Shown: positions 1 through 7,999 of the stretch, piece after piece
Layout of the letters: the number at the start of each line of letters is the position of its first letter
Position numbering within the stretch: position 1 is the first letter of the stretch
Origin: Anaerobacillus sp.
GTDB taxonomy: Bacteria > Bacillota > Bacilli > Bacillales_H > Anaerobacillaceae
DNA length: 12,016 nucleotides
Direction of reading: 5' to 3'
NCBI GenBank assembly: GCA_007120055.1
Contig: SKOL01000067.1
Location: 1-12,016, forward strand
Position numbers and translations under genes: made by a program
The notes under the pieces: model-generated
What the model saw: the letters and a program-made list of their open reading frames with translations, nothing else
What the model was told of the DNA's origin: nothing
Databases searched by the model: none

Positions 1-56
1 CACCGATTGAAGCAATTCAAAAACTTAATGAACTACAGAAAAAACTTAAAGAATAG
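1..56 (+). CDS. mutS: MutS, C-terminal end only (partial)
   Basis: An open frame enters from the left edge and reads [17 protein letters not shown] before a TAG at 54–56. This short lysine-rich helix, with an [12 protein letters not shown] ending, fits the C-terminus of Bacillus MutS, the mismatch-recognition ATPase. The main support is context: mutL starts 56 bases downstream on the same strand, as in the mutSL operon of Bacillus. Only 17 residues are visible, so no domain of MutS can be checked here. Confidence 0.72.
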   Translation, partial: PIEAIQKLNELQKKLKE

Positions 57-112
57 GCAGAGGAGAAGGTAAGCATGTTGCTTGTTCTTTTCCCAAAAAG
101 AAGGTGATAGTT

Positions 113-2002
113 GTGGGGAAAATCGTTAAATTAGACGAATTTTTATCGAATAAGATTGCTGCAGGGGAAGTCGTTGAACGCCCAGCGTCGATCGTTAAGG
201 AATTAGTAGAAAACTCGGTAGATGCAGATAGTACACAGATCCACATTGAAGTGGAAGAAGGTGGATTACAAAAAATCCGTATCGTTGACAATGGTGATGG
301 CATTGCAGCTGATGATTGTCTTTTAGCTTTTCATCGTCATGCAACGAGTAAAATTCGCACTGATAAAGACCTTTTCCGCATTAAAACGTTAGGTTTTCGA
401 GGGGAAGCTCTTCCTAGTATTGCATCTGTTTCTCATTTACAGTTGAAAACATGTACTGGGACGGGGGCTGGAACGAATGTTGTAGTTGAAGGTGGAAAAA
501 TCGTTGAAAATAGCCCTTCTTCTAGTAGGAAGGGAACAGAGATTACGGTAACCAACCTATTTTACAATACACCTGCTAGATTAAAATATTTAAAAACAAT
601 CCATACAGAACTTGGCAATATTACAGATATCGTTTATCGGTTAGCTTTAGCTAATCCTACGATTTCTTTCCGCTTAGATCATAATGGGAAAAAAGTATTT
701 TTATCAAATGGAAACGGAGATTTAAAGCAAGTTATAGCAGCGATTTATGGAATAAATATCGCAAAACAAATGGTTTATTTAGAGGCTTCTTCGTTAGATT
801 TTAAGATTTCAGGTTATGTTTGCAAGCCGGAAGTGACTAGAGCGACACGTCAATACATGTCAACGTTTATTAACCATCGCTTTATAAAGAACTTCCCGTT
901 AACAAAAGCCATTCAAGATGGGTATCATACATTGTTACCGATCGGTCGTTATCCGATCGTTGTTCTTCAAATTGAAATGGACCCGTTATTAATTGATGTG
1001 AATGTCCACCCCTCAAAACTAGAGGTGCGACTTAGTAAAGAAGATGAGCTTAATAAACTTGTGACCGAGACTGTTAAGTCAACTTTTAAACAAGTGCAGC
1101 TAATTCCGGAAGTTAAGAAGCCTTCTATAGAAAAACAAAAATCTGAACAAATTTCTTTTTCACTGCAGCATGCACCGATAAGTGATGATAGTGATCATGT
1201 CTCTTCTATACCTAACGTTTTAACTGATCAAAAACCGAAGCAACAAAGCCGAGTACAAGCTGAAGCATCAGTATTGCGTGAGACTTTCAACCGAGTAGAC
1301 GAGGGAACAACGTTTAGTCCAACTCAAAATCCTCAGGAAAATAACGCAGAAGATGAGTATATAGATGTGGAAGATGTAAAAGTTGCTCATGGAGAAACGG
1401 ATATCGAATCGTTTGAAAATAGAGTACCTGTCCTTTATCCAATTGGTCAAATGCACGGTACGTATATATTAGCGCAAAATGAGAATGGCTTATATATCCT
1501 TGACCAACATGCAGCCCAAGAGCGTATAAAGTATGAATATTTTCGTGAAAAGGTCGCTGAAGATAAAAAAGAGTTGCAAGATTTGATCGTCCCAATTACT
1601 TTTGAGTTTACTTCAGCAGAAGTGGACCGAATTAAAATGAATGATGATGCACTAAAAGAACTCGGTATCTTTATGGAACCGTTCGGACAACAAAGTTTTA
1701 TTGTAAGGTCGCACCCTACGTGGTTTCCGAGTGGAATGGAAGAAGAGTTAATTAAAGAAATAGTAGAAGAAGTAATGAATGGAAATAAAGTTACCTTACG
1801 AAAGTTTAGAGAAGAAGCGGCGATACTAATGTCATGTAAAGCAGCGATAAAAGCCAATCGCTATTTGCGCAACGATGAAATGTTCTCGCTATTAGAAACG
1901 CTTCGAAAGTGTGAGGATCCTTTTACCTGTCCTCATGGTAGGCCTATTTTTATTCATTTTACAACGTATGAAATGGAAAAAATGTTTAAGCGAATTATGT
2001 AA
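113..2002 (+). CDS. mutL: DNA mismatch repair protein MutL (endonuclease-type)
   Basis: MutL links mismatch recognition by MutS to strand incision and excision. The N-terminal GHKL ATPase shows [12 protein letters not shown] and the catalytic Glu of KELVEN (residues about 13–34), DNGDGI (about 59–64) and ATSKI…GFRGEAL (about 77–100). A variable acidic/Gln-rich linker spans roughly 330–430. The C-terminal endonuclease domain has the metal-binding [12 protein letters not shown] (464–475), SCKAAI (Cys about 575), CPHGRP (606–611) and a terminal FKR. It should therefore be a nicking MutL, as expected where MutH is absent. I chose the GTG at 113: AGAAGGTGAT (99–108), close to the ideal Shine-Dalgarno sequence, lies just upstream. 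An in-frame GTG at 104 falls inside that site. The product is 629 aa, normal for the family. It follows mutS and ends in a hairpin terminator. Confidence 0.97.
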   Translation: MGKIVKLDEFLSNKIAAGEVVERPASIVKELVENSVDADSTQIHIEVEEGGLQKIRIVDNGDGIAADDCLLAFHRHATSKIRTDKDLFRIKTLGFRGEALPSIASVSHLQLKTCTGTGAGTNVVVEGGKIVENSPSSSRKGTEITVTNLFYNTPARLKYLKTIHTELGNITDIVYRLALANPTISFRLDHNGKKVFLSNGNGDLKQVIAAIYGINIAKQMVYLEASSLDFKISGYVCKPEVTRATRQYMSTFINHRFIKNFPLTKAIQDGYHTLLPIGRYPIVVLQIEMDPLLIDVNVHPSKLEVRLSKEDELNKLVTETVKSTFKQVQLIPEVKKPSIEKQKSEQISFSLQHAPISDDSDHVSSIPNVLTDQKPKQQSRVQAEASVLRETFNRVDEGTTFSPTQNPQENNAEDEYIDVEDVKVAHGETDIESFENRVPVLYPIGQMHGTYILAQNENGLYILDQHAAQERIKYEYFREKVAEDKKELQDLIVPITFEFTSAEVDRIKMNDDALKELGIFMEPFGQQSFIVRSHPTWFPSGMEEELIKEIVEEVMNGNKVTLRKFREEAAILMSCKAAIKANRYLRNDEMFSLLETLRKCEDPFTCPHGRPIFIHFTTYEMEKMFKRIM

Positions 2003-2026
2003 AACTTGGCGTTTGCCAAGTTTTTT
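2001..2026 (+). terminator. Rho-independent terminator after mutL
   Basis: AAAACTTGGC (2001–2010) pairs perfectly with GCCAAGTTTT (2015–2024) around a GTTT loop, and the 3' arm runs into six T residues (2021–2026). The 5' arm overlaps the mutL stop codon. It closes the mutSL unit and separates it from the methyltransferase–miaA–hfq run. Confidence 0.9.
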
Positions 2027-2035
2027 CTTATAAAT

Positions 2036-2064
2036 TTGCAACGGTGGTCTTAAGGTACTATAAT
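2036..2064 (+). promoter_or_regulatory. Sigma-A promoter of the methyltransferase–miaA–hfq unit
   Basis: A perfect -10 hexamer TATAAT (2059–2064) lies 17 bases after TTGCAA (2036–2041), a 4/6 match to the -35 consensus. It sits directly behind the mutL terminator and about 50 bases before the next start codon, so it probably begins a new transcript. No start site is measured; this rests on sequence alone. Confidence 0.7.
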
Positions 2065-2113
2065 ACATAAAAGAAAACAGAAAGACGTAGTTTTACTACG
2101 ATTGAGGAGAAAT

Positions 2114-2887
2114 ATGATTGCTACGACTTCACTTCGTACAACGAAACAAATTACTGAAAAAGCAAAACGTGTTGCTAGAGACCTTAATATACCTTTCATC
2201 GATCGAAATGATCAGCCGATTCCTCACTTGCATAATGTATATGATTGTGATGTTCTTGTTGTAGGTTCAAATCGTTTGTCTATTTATCAAATAGGTTTAG
2301 ATGAGCCGCTATTTTTTCATCCGAATTCAGCGATGTTTCGAGTGAAACGTTTTTTTAGAGGAGAGATTGATCCTTTTTTAAAAGCAAGTAAATTGTCGAG
2401 TGAAATGTCTGTCGTGGATTGTACATTAGGGCTTGCATCTGATAGTATATTATCAAGCGTAGTAGTTGGAAAAAAAGGGCATGTCGTTGGAGTAGAAGGG
2501 AACCGCTTTCTTTCGTATATAGTGAGACATGGTTTGTTAACTTGGCAGACTGGTTTAAAAGAAATGAATGAAGCGATGAGCCGTATTGACGTTGTCGAGA
2601 TGAATAATATTGAGTATCTTCGTTCTCAAAAAGAAAACTCCTTCGATGTCGTATATTTCGATCCGATGTTCGAATTCCAAGTACAAGAATCCGATGGGAT
2701 CAATAAAATAAGACAGTTTACCCTTTCAGATCCCCTCGACGAAGAGACGCTGGAAGAGGCAAAGCGGGTAGCGCGTCAACGTGTTGTTTTAAAGGACCAT
2801 TGGAAAAGTACACGCTTTGATCGTTTTGGTTTTAATGTATTTAAACGTCCAACATCAAAATTCCATTATGCTTCAATTGAATTATGA
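2114..2887 (+). CDS. Class I SAM-dependent methyltransferase, RsmJ-like
   Basis: This 257-aa protein has a Rossmann methyltransferase fold. Motif I is the unusual VVDCTLGLASDS (about residues 100–111), followed by the acidic GVEGN. The catalytic-loop motif is VVYFDPMF, near residue 185–192, and a C-terminal VVLKDHWK strand follows. From memory these resemble E. coli RsmJ (16S rRNA m2G1516 methyltransferase: VVDATAGLGRDA, VVYLDPMFP, VVVKRP), so I place it in the RsmJ-like SAM_MT family. The stretch after DPMF lacks the RsmJ-type KKKSA segment, so the substrate may differ. The N-terminal ~85 residues look like a separate small domain. The start is ATG 2114, with GAGGAG (2104–2109) just upstream and slightly close; an in-frame TTG at 2102 would remove that site. 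It is followed 23 bases later by miaA, which suggests an RNA-modification context. Confidence 0.8.
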   Translation: MIATTSLRTTKQITEKAKRVARDLNIPFIDRNDQPIPHLHNVYDCDVLVVGSNRLSIYQIGLDEPLFFHPNSAMFRVKRFFRGEIDPFLKASKLSSEMSVVDCTLGLASDSILSSVVVGKKGHVVGVEGNRFLSYIVRHGLLTWQTGLKEMNEAMSRIDVVEMNNIEYLRSQKENSFDVVYFDPMFEFQVQESDGINKIRQFTLSDPLDEETLEEAKRVARQRVVLKDHWKSTRFDRFGFNVFKRPTSKFHYASIEL

Positions 2888-2910
2888 TTGGACTCTAAAA
2901 GGAGTATCAC

Positions 2911-3837
2911 ATGAAAGAAAAGCTAGTTGTAATTGTCGGACCTACTGCCGTAGGAAAAACAAAATTAGGTGTTGAATTAGCAAAACATCTTAATGGGGAA
3001 ATTATTAGTGGCGATTCTATGCAAATATACAAAAGTATGGATATTGGTACAGCAAAAGTTTCTGAAGAAGAAATGCAAGGGGTTAGGCACTATTTAATCG
3101 ATATTAAAGATCCTACCGAAAGTTTTTCGGTCGCAGAATTTCAACAGTTAGTAAAGCCTTTAATTACCGAGGTCAATGATAAAGGAAAATTACCGCTGAT
3201 TGTTGGTGGTACTGGTTTGTATGTCAATTCAGTGATTTATGATTATCACTTTCCAGATGTACCGACTGATCTAGAGTATCGTCAAACTTTAGAGGTGTTC
3301 GTTGAAACACATGGACCGGTCGCGCTTCATGAAAAATTAAAAGATATTGATCCTATAAGCTATGACTTAATCCATCCTAACAATTATCGAAGAGTTATTC
3401 GGGCATTAGAGGTGTTTCATGTTACGAAAAGAACGATTCATGATTACCAGAAGGACCAACCGCAAGAAAGTGAGTATGATTTAGTGGTGATCGGATTAAC
3501 GATGGAACGTCAGTTGTTATATGACCGTATAAACAAGAGAGTGGATATCATGGTCGAGGATGGTCTTATAGAAGAGGCTCGAAAGTTATTTGATAATGGT
3601 GTTAAAAATTGTCAATCTGTCCAAGCTATAGGATATAAAGAAATTTATCAATACATAGAAGGGCAGCTGACGTTGGAAGAAGCGGTTGAATTGCTAAAGC
3701 GAAACTCAAGAAGATATGCTAAAAGACAATTAACTTGGTTTCGAAATAAGATGGATATTGATTGGTTTGAAATCACAGAAACAAATTTTAACGAAAAGAA
3801 ACAAGAAATTCAAAAATTTATAGAGGAAAGACTATAA
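2911..3837 (+). CDS. miaA: tRNA dimethylallyltransferase MiaA
   Basis: MiaA transfers a dimethylallyl group from DMAPP to N6 of A37 in tRNAs that read codons beginning with U, making i6A37 next to the anticodon. The protein has the P-loop GPTAVGKT (residues 10–17), DSMQIYK (35–41, containing the catalytic Asp), GGTGLYV (99–105), and the C-terminal QAIGYKE and RRYAKRQLTWFRN segments that contact tRNA. Its 308 aa are the full family length. ATG 2911 is preceded by AAAAGGAG (2897–2904) at a six-base spacing, so the start is firm. It lies 45 bases before hfq, a miaA–hfq pairing found across many bacteria. Confidence 0.98.
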   Translation: MKEKLVVIVGPTAVGKTKLGVELAKHLNGEIISGDSMQIYKSMDIGTAKVSEEEMQGVRHYLIDIKDPTESFSVAEFQQLVKPLITEVNDKGKLPLIVGGTGLYVNSVIYDYHFPDVPTDLEYRQTLEVFVETHGPVALHEKLKDIDPISYDLIHPNNYRRVIRALEVFHVTKRTIHDYQKDQPQESEYDLVVIGLTMERQLLYDRINKRVDIMVEDGLIEEARKLFDNGVKNCQSVQAIGYKEIYQYIEGQLTLEEAVELLKRNSRRYAKRQLTWFRNKMDIDWFEITETNFNEKKQEIQKFIEERL

Positions 3838-3882
3838 AAAAAGCGAAATTATAAAGTATAGATATTTGAGGAGGACTGTTCA

Positions 3883-4113
3883 ATGAAGCAACAATCGGTT
3901 AACATTCAAGATGTATTTTTAAATCAACTAAGAAAAGAGGGTATTCCAGTTACTGTTTTCCTATTAAACGGATTTCAACTACGTGGTTTAATTAAAGGAT
4001 TTGATAATTTCACGGTAGTTTTAGAAACAGAAGGAAAACAACAATTAGTTTATAAGCATGCGATTTCAACATTTTCGCCACAGAAAAATATTCCGTTAAA
4101 TCAGGATTCATAA
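3883..4113 (+). CDS. hfq: RNA chaperone Hfq
   Basis: This 76-aa Sm-like protein forms a hexameric ring that binds small RNAs and A-rich mRNA segments. The N-terminal helix [13 protein letters not shown] is followed by the Sm1 strands (about residues 21–50, with [19 protein letters not shown]) and the Sm2 signature YKHAIST (57–63). The C-terminal tail is short, as usual in Firmicutes. GAGGAGGA (3868–3875) is a strong ribosome binding site eight bases before ATG 3883. It follows miaA closely and is the last gene of the run, ending just before a large palindrome that probably terminates transcription. Confidence 0.98.
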   Translation: MKQQSVNIQDVFLNQLRKEGIPVTVFLLNGFQLRGLIKGFDNFTVVLETEGKQQLVYKHAISTFSPQKNIPLNQDS

Positions 4114-4143
4114 AAGCTTGACTATTTAAAATCGGACTAGGAT

Positions 4144-4260
4144 GGGCTGTCCCATAAGAAAGTGTCAGACACCGTTAGGTATTAAATATAGACGGATAAT
4201 AAATTTATACGTCTATATTTAGTAAGCTCTACATGGTGTAAGACATTTATGGGACAGCCC
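4144..4260. repeat. 117-bp composite palindrome, probable hfq terminator
   Basis: The outer arms GGGCTGTCCCATAA (4144–4157) and TTATGGGACAGCCC (4247–4260) are perfect 14-bp complements. Pairing continues inward in register: TGTC (4163–4166) with GACA (4242–4245), ACACC (4169–4173) with GGTGT (4235–4239), and TAAATATAGACG (4183–4194) with CGTCTATATTTA (4210–4221). The whole segment can fold into one long interrupted hairpin. CTTTCTTTT follows directly, so on the + strand it probably terminates the hfq transcript; on the other strand no T-run follows. It is far larger than a terminator needs to be, and its outer core recurs in the glnA terminator, which suggests a dispersed repeat. Confidence 0.85.
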
Positions 4261-4299
4261 CTTTCTTTTGACAGATAAGAATTTATAAAATATTGAACT

Positions 4300-5301
4300 T
4301 TAAAGCGGTCTAGCTCCCACCCCCCTCGCTTTTCTATCTGAATCATAAAAATTAAAATACATTTTTAACGAAATGTCTGTTTTTAATCCTAATAAATGTT
4401 GAAGTGTTTTCATCGAAACTCCTTCATCGATTTTTGATAAGATGAACGTATTGCGCAAATGTTGGGCGGAAACTCCTTTTCTCAATCCACTTCGCTTTAC
4501 CTCTTTTTGGATCATCCTTTGTACAGCTATATCAGTAAGTCTTTTTGGTCTGTCCTCTTCGTAAACCCACCGGTAAGTCCCTCTTTGAAAATCAAAAGCA
4601 ACAAAAAAAGGATCATTTTCATGGTATCGTGGCCGAACGGGCTTAGGAATCTTTTCATAATAATCATAAAGTAGTTGTTTATGTGTGATAGAAAGTTTTA
4701 TTTCACGTTGCCGATCATTTGAAGGTATGATAAGTGAATTTGTTTCAAAGTGTAAATCTGTCATCGTAATATTCGTTAACTCTTGGAGAGTTAAACCGTA
4801 CTTTAAAAATAACGTAATGATCGATTCGTTTCGGCTCGCAATTAAGTGTCGCTTTTTTATTTGATTATTAGTTAATCCTTCAAGTGATCGAATACTTGGA
4901 AGAAGTTGCTTAATTTCTTTGCCTTTTATAAAATCATTCTCGTTTAAACGAGGTTCACCAATTTCAATTTGATGAATCTTTGTAATTGGGTTTTTGGATA
5001 ACCCTTGGTTGTCATAATATTTATAGAGTTGGTTTAAAACTGTAATAATTCGTTTCGTTGTTCGTGGTTGATATTTTCTTGAACTAGTTAAGATGTCAAG
5101 ATATTGTTCAATGTCTTTTGGGGTTAATTGTGCCCATGTAGAGAAAGATTGACTTTTCTTTTCGATCTGAAGCCATACAAAAAAATCTTCAAGATCGTAT
5201 AAGTATCTTTTTATTGTCGAAGCTTTGCGGTTCTTTTTGACTAAAGATAATAAATAGTGTTGTGCAAAACTAGGCAAAGTTGAACTCTGAATTATTTCCA
5301 C
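4300..5301 (-). CDS. Tyrosine-recombinase-like protein with degenerate catalytic site
   Basis: A 333-aa protein with the Xer/phage-integrase layout: an N-terminal SAM-like core-binding domain (about residues 10–105, ASTIKRYLYDLEDFFVWL) and a C-terminal catalytic domain. Family active-site positions can be aligned by motif. The first Arg of GLR..EL is Thr171 in YGLTLQEL. The box II pattern HxLR reads QHLR, keeping Arg283 but with Gln280 in place of His. The box III His of LLGH is Leu306 in LLGL. The nucleophile candidate Tyr315 stands nine residues after Leu306, the usual distance. Three of the usual catalytic residues are therefore missing although the frame is intact. I chose GTG 5301 because GGGAGGG ends six bases upstream; the in-frame TTG at 5316 overlaps that site. 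It lies opposite to its neighbours, between hfq and spoVK. It may be a DNA-binding or structural derivative, or an inactive remnant. Confidence 0.85.
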   Translation of the reverse strand: MEIIQSSTLPSFAQHYLLSLVKKNRKASTIKRYLYDLEDFFVWLQIEKKSQSFSTWAQLTPKDIEQYLDILTSSRKYQPRTTKRIITVLNQLYKYYDNQGLSKNPITKIHQIEIGEPRLNENDFIKGKEIKQLLPSIRSLEGLTNNQIKKRHLIASRNESIITLFLKYGLTLQELTNITMTDLHFETNSLIIPSNDRQREIKLSITHKQLLYDYYEKIPKPVRPRYHENDPFFVAFDFQRGTYRWVYEEDRPKRLTDIAVQRMIQKEVKRSGLRKGVSAQHLRNTFILSKIDEGVSMKTLQHLLGLKTDISLKMYFNFYDSDRKARGVGARPL

Positions 5302-5348
5302 AAAAATCCCTCCCAACCTTTTATGTGTCGAACTGTACGCTTGTTTCT

Positions 5349-5377
5349 TAAATATATATTATCAGATTTATTGTCAA
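5349..5377 (-). promoter_or_regulatory. Candidate sigma-A promoter of the recombinase-like gene
   Basis: On the minus strand a perfect TTGACA (complement of 5372–5377) is followed by a very AT-rich stretch offering TATATT at a 15-base spacing (5351–5356) or TATTTA at 17 (5349–5354). It lies about 50 bases before the GTG start. The -35 is clear; the -10 is ambiguous. Confidence 0.5.
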
Positions 5378-5526
5378 ATTAAGCAGAATAAATATAATTA
5401 GGCGACTGAGTCTTTCCTAGCCTTAGGCATTTGTCACACTTTTTATGATAGTGAGTATACTGGTTATAAATTCGGTTGAAAATTACACTCATAACTATTA
5501 CAAAGCTGATAGGGTGGTGAAAACAT
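5378..5526. other. Divergent intergenic region upstream of spoVK
   Basis: This AT-rich stretch should hold the spoVK promoter. I see no sigma-A pair on the + strand. B. subtilis spoVK is transcribed in the mother cell by sporulation sigma factors. The only hints here are CATAACTA (5490–5497), a partial match to a sigma-E/K -10 element without a convincing -35, and an 8-bp palindrome AGTATACT (5454–5461). The region ends in the spoVK ribosome binding site GGGTGGTGA (5512–5520). Confidence 0.4.
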
Positions 5527-6477
5527 TTGGATAAACCCTTGTCACTAAAATCACGAGGCCAAATAAATATTGTCTTAAATCACAAAGAGTTAAAAAGGGG
5601 CTCAGACACTTTAGATACCTTTACAGAAGCGGAAAGAGAAAAGCATTACGTTCTCGAAAAAATTGAAAAGGAATTAGAAGAGTTAGTCGGACTAAAAGAA
5701 ATGAAGCATTTTATCAAGGAGATTTATGCTTGGCTTTATATTAATAAATGTCGTAAGGAACAAGGTTTAAAAGTAGGTAATCAAGTGCTGCATATGATAT
5801 TTAAAGGAAATCCAGGGACTGGGAAAACAACAGTAGCAAGATTGTTAGCTAAACTTTTTAAAGAAATGGAAGTGCTCTCGAAAGGACATTTATTAGAGGT
5901 AGAAAGAGCTGATTTAGTAGGAGAATATATCGGACATACCGCCCAAAAAACGCGAGATTTAGTTAAAAAAGCGGTCGGTGGTATATTGTTTATTGATGAA
6001 GCGTATTCACTCGCTAGAGGTGGTGAAAAGGACTTCGGAAAAGAAGCGATTGATACATTAGTGAAAGCGATGGAGGATCAACAACACGATTTTGTCCTCA
6101 TTTTAGCTGGTTATTCACGGGAAATGGAGAATTTTCTTTCTTTAAATCCAGGCTTACCGTCACGTTTTCCCATTACGATGAATTTTCCTGATTACACGAA
6201 TGATGAGTTGATGGCGATTGCAAAAAAAATGGTTAAGGAAAGGGAATATGTAATCTCTAAGGAAGCGGAATGGAAGCTACGAGATTATATTCAAAATTTA
6301 CGAGTTGAACGGAGTTTTAACTTTAGTAATGGCAGGTTAATACGAAATGTAATTGAAAAAGCGGTTAGAGCACAAGCGGTAAGGTTATTATACAGTGGTC
6401 AATACGATCGTCAAAATTTATTAACATTAACAAAAGATGATTTTAAATTAGATAAAAAGTCAAATGAACGGATGTAA
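5527..6477 (+). CDS. spoVK: Stage V sporulation protein K, AAA ATPase
   Basis: SpoVK is a CbxX/CfxQ-family AAA ATPase needed late in sporulation for spore maturation in the mother cell. Walker A is GNPGTGKT (residues 94–101). The EYIGHTAQKTR segment follows. Walker B is FIDEA (Asp157–Glu158), ahead of YSLARGGEKDFGKEAID, and the arginine-finger region GLPSRFP spans 209–215. A C-terminal helical lid ends the protein. The N-terminal QINIVLN matches the start of B. subtilis SpoVK, and 316 aa is close to its 322. The start is TTG 5527, six bases after GGGTGGTGA. The gene stands alone, flanked by the divergent recombinase-like gene and by a terminator at 6515, as expected for a gene with its own sporulation control. 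Confidence 0.96.
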   Translation: MDKPLSLKSRGQINIVLNHKELKRGSDTLDTFTEAEREKHYVLEKIEKELEELVGLKEMKHFIKEIYAWLYINKCRKEQGLKVGNQVLHMIFKGNPGTGKTTVARLLAKLFKEMEVLSKGHLLEVERADLVGEYIGHTAQKTRDLVKKAVGGILFIDEAYSLARGGEKDFGKEAIDTLVKAMEDQQHDFVLILAGYSREMENFLSLNPGLPSRFPITMNFPDYTNDELMAIAKKMVKEREYVISKEAEWKLRDYIQNLRVERSFNFSNGRLIRNVIEKAVRAQAVRLLYSGQYDRQNLLTLTKDDFKLDKKSNERM

Positions 6478-6514
6478 ATGTGACTTGTTTTTGAGTTTGT
6501 TCGTTATTGCAACT

Positions 6515-6558
6515 ATGAGTGCTCGTAGATTTACAATGTCTCGAAGCACTCATTTTAA
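6515..6558 (+). terminator. Rho-independent terminator after spoVK
   Basis: ATGAGTGCT (6515–6523) pairs perfectly with AGCACTCAT (6545–6553). Two more pairs, CG with CG, form if A6544 is bulged. The stem is followed by the T-rich TTTAATTTTAT. It separates spoVK from hflX. Confidence 0.85.
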
Positions 6559-6670
6559 TTTTATATGTAAAAGTCGGAGTAACTTCCTCTTTAATCTAAC
6601 CAAACCAACAAACCTATTAATAATTTAGCTCATGCTTGGCTTTTTATAGTGAAAAGCTTATAGTAAGTAT

Positions 6671-6686
6671 TGGTAATGATTATAAT
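6671..6686 (+). promoter_or_regulatory. hflX -10 element overlapping a Fur-family-like 7-1-7 site
   Basis: TATAAT (6681–6686) is a perfect -10 hexamer 37 bases ahead of the hflX start, but the -35 is weak (TTATAG at 6658–6663). The -10 overlaps TGGTAATGATTATAA (6671–6685), which matches both the Fur box (TGATAATnATTATCA) and the PerR box (TTATAATnATTATAA) at 13 of 15 positions, as I recall those consensuses. Part of that match comes from the -10 itself, so regulation by a Fur-family repressor is only a possibility. The remaining leader between 6559 and 6657 shows nothing I can name. Confidence 0.45.
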
Positions 6687-6722
6687 GGCAAGTAAAGAAG
6701 TGATGAAAAAGGTTGTGAAGCA

Positions 6723-7988
6723 TTGGGAGAAACAAGAAATTATAGTGAAGAAAATGTGTTGTTAGTAGGTTGTAAATTAACGGATGCAGATGAAGAGCGA
6801 TTTAGCTATTCTATGCAAGAATTAGCGGAGTTAACGAAAACTGCAGGGGGTAAAGTCGTTAACACGATTGTGCAAAATAGACATAGTTTTGATCGCGCGA
6901 CTTATATAGGAAAAGGGAAATTAGACGAAATGATCCCTCTAATTGATGAGGAAGAAATTGATGTAGTAATTTTTAACGATGAATTATCGAGTAGTCAAGT
7001 ACGGAATTTGTCAGCGAAAGTTACTGCAAGAATTATCGATCGCACCCAGCTTATTTTAGATATTTTTTCGAAAAGGGCAAAATCAAGAGAAGGTAAGCTT
7101 CAAGTTGAATTGGCGCAGTTAAATTATTTATTACCACGACTAGCGGGGCAAGGACATGCTCTATCAAGGCTCGGTGGGGGGATTGGAACAAGAGGTCCGG
7201 GTGAAACACAGCTAGAAACCGACCGTCGCCATATACGTAGGCGAATGGATGAAATAAAAGAACAGTTAAAAGCGATCGTTAAGCATCGTGCCTTATATCG
7301 TGAACGAAGAAAAGAAAACAGAACACTACAAATAGCCTTAGTAGGATATACGAATGCGGGGAAGTCAACGATACATAACCGTCTAACTGTAGCAGATGCT
7401 TTTGAAGAGAATTTGCTATTTGCGACATTAGATCCGCTAACTAGAAGAATTAAGCTTCCTAGTGGTTTTCAAGCGTTATTAACCGACACGGTAGGATTTA
7501 TTCAAGACCTTCCGACAACGCTTGTCGCAGCATTTCGATCCACGCTTGAAGAAGTGTGTGAAGCTGACTTTTTGCTTCACGTTGTTGATGCTTCAAGTAA
7601 TGATTATTACAATCATGAAGAGACAGTAATGGAACTGTTAGATCAGTTAAATGTTAAAGATGTGCCAATGTTAACTGTTTATAATAAAAAAGACAAAATG
7701 ACGAATCATTTTATACCTACCGATGGAAAAAATTCAATATTGATCTCAGCACTTCAAGAGGAAGACTTGAAAAAGTTAATAGCGAGAATTGAAGAAGAAA
7801 TTAAATCTACCCTCAGTTACGTTAGTGTTGAAATACCAGCAAACAACGGTAAATTACTATCGAAATGCCAAAGTGGAGCGATCATAGAGGAGCAAAAATG
7901 GATAGAGGATGAGGAATGCTATGCTTTAAAAATATATGTATCACCGACTTCATCTCTATTTAAACAGTTGCAACAATACAAAGTTTAA
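6723..7988 (+). CDS. hflX: GTPase HflX, ribosome-associated
   Basis: HflX is a translational GTPase that binds the large ribosomal subunit and splits stalled ribosomes under stress. The N-terminal HflX domain (about residues 10–190) ends with the family motif [17 protein letters not shown] (about 152–168) and a charged helix. The G domain follows with G1 GYTNAGKST (208–216), G3 DTVG (255–258), G4 NKKD (321–324) and the LLHVVDAS strand. Length is 421 aa, as in B. subtilis YnbA/HflX. The start is TTG 6723, placed so that LLVGC comes early as in homologues; its ribosome binding site, AAAAAGGTTGTGA (6706–6718), is imperfect. The stop codon overlaps the ynbB ribosome binding site, so the two genes are probably translationally coupled. 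Confidence 0.96.
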   Translation: MGETRNYSEENVLLVGCKLTDADEERFSYSMQELAELTKTAGGKVVNTIVQNRHSFDRATYIGKGKLDEMIPLIDEEEIDVVIFNDELSSSQVRNLSAKVTARIIDRTQLILDIFSKRAKSREGKLQVELAQLNYLLPRLAGQGHALSRLGGGIGTRGPGETQLETDRRHIRRRMDEIKEQLKAIVKHRALYRERRKENRTLQIALVGYTNAGKSTIHNRLTVADAFEENLLFATLDPLTRRIKLPSGFQALLTDTVGFIQDLPTTLVAAFRSTLEEVCEADFLLHVVDASSNDYYNHEETVMELLDQLNVKDVPMLTVYNKKDKMTNHFIPTDGKNSILISALQEEDLKKLIARIEEEIKSTLSYVSVEIPANNGKLLSKCQSGAIIEEQKWIEDEECYALKIYVSPTSSLFKQLQQYKV

Positions 7989-7999
7989 AAGGAGTTCAC

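Noticed and set aside
46..303. Minus-strand frame across the mutS–mutL junction
   Set aside because: It overlaps the ribosome binding site and ATPase motifs of mutL, is Ser/Thr-rich and has no family resemblance.
1268..1857. Three overlapping open frames on the minus strand inside mutL
   Set aside because: They lie wholly within a well-conserved gene on the other strand, lack ribosome binding sites and show no known motifs; they are reading-frame shadows.
4459..4674. Plus-strand frame opposite the recombinase-like gene
   Set aside because: It is antisense to the conserved-looking catalytic domain, has no ribosome binding site and its product is low-complexity and hydrophobic.
4300..5301. 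Recombinase as part of an integrated phage or ICE
   Set aside because: It is a single gene with housekeeping genes on both sides, no att-like direct repeats that I can see, and no other mobile genes nearby.
5454..5497. Sporulation-type promoter for spoVK
   Set aside because: CATAACTA resembles a sigma-E/K -10 only in part and no -35 lies at the proper distance, so I did not call a promoter although one is expected here.
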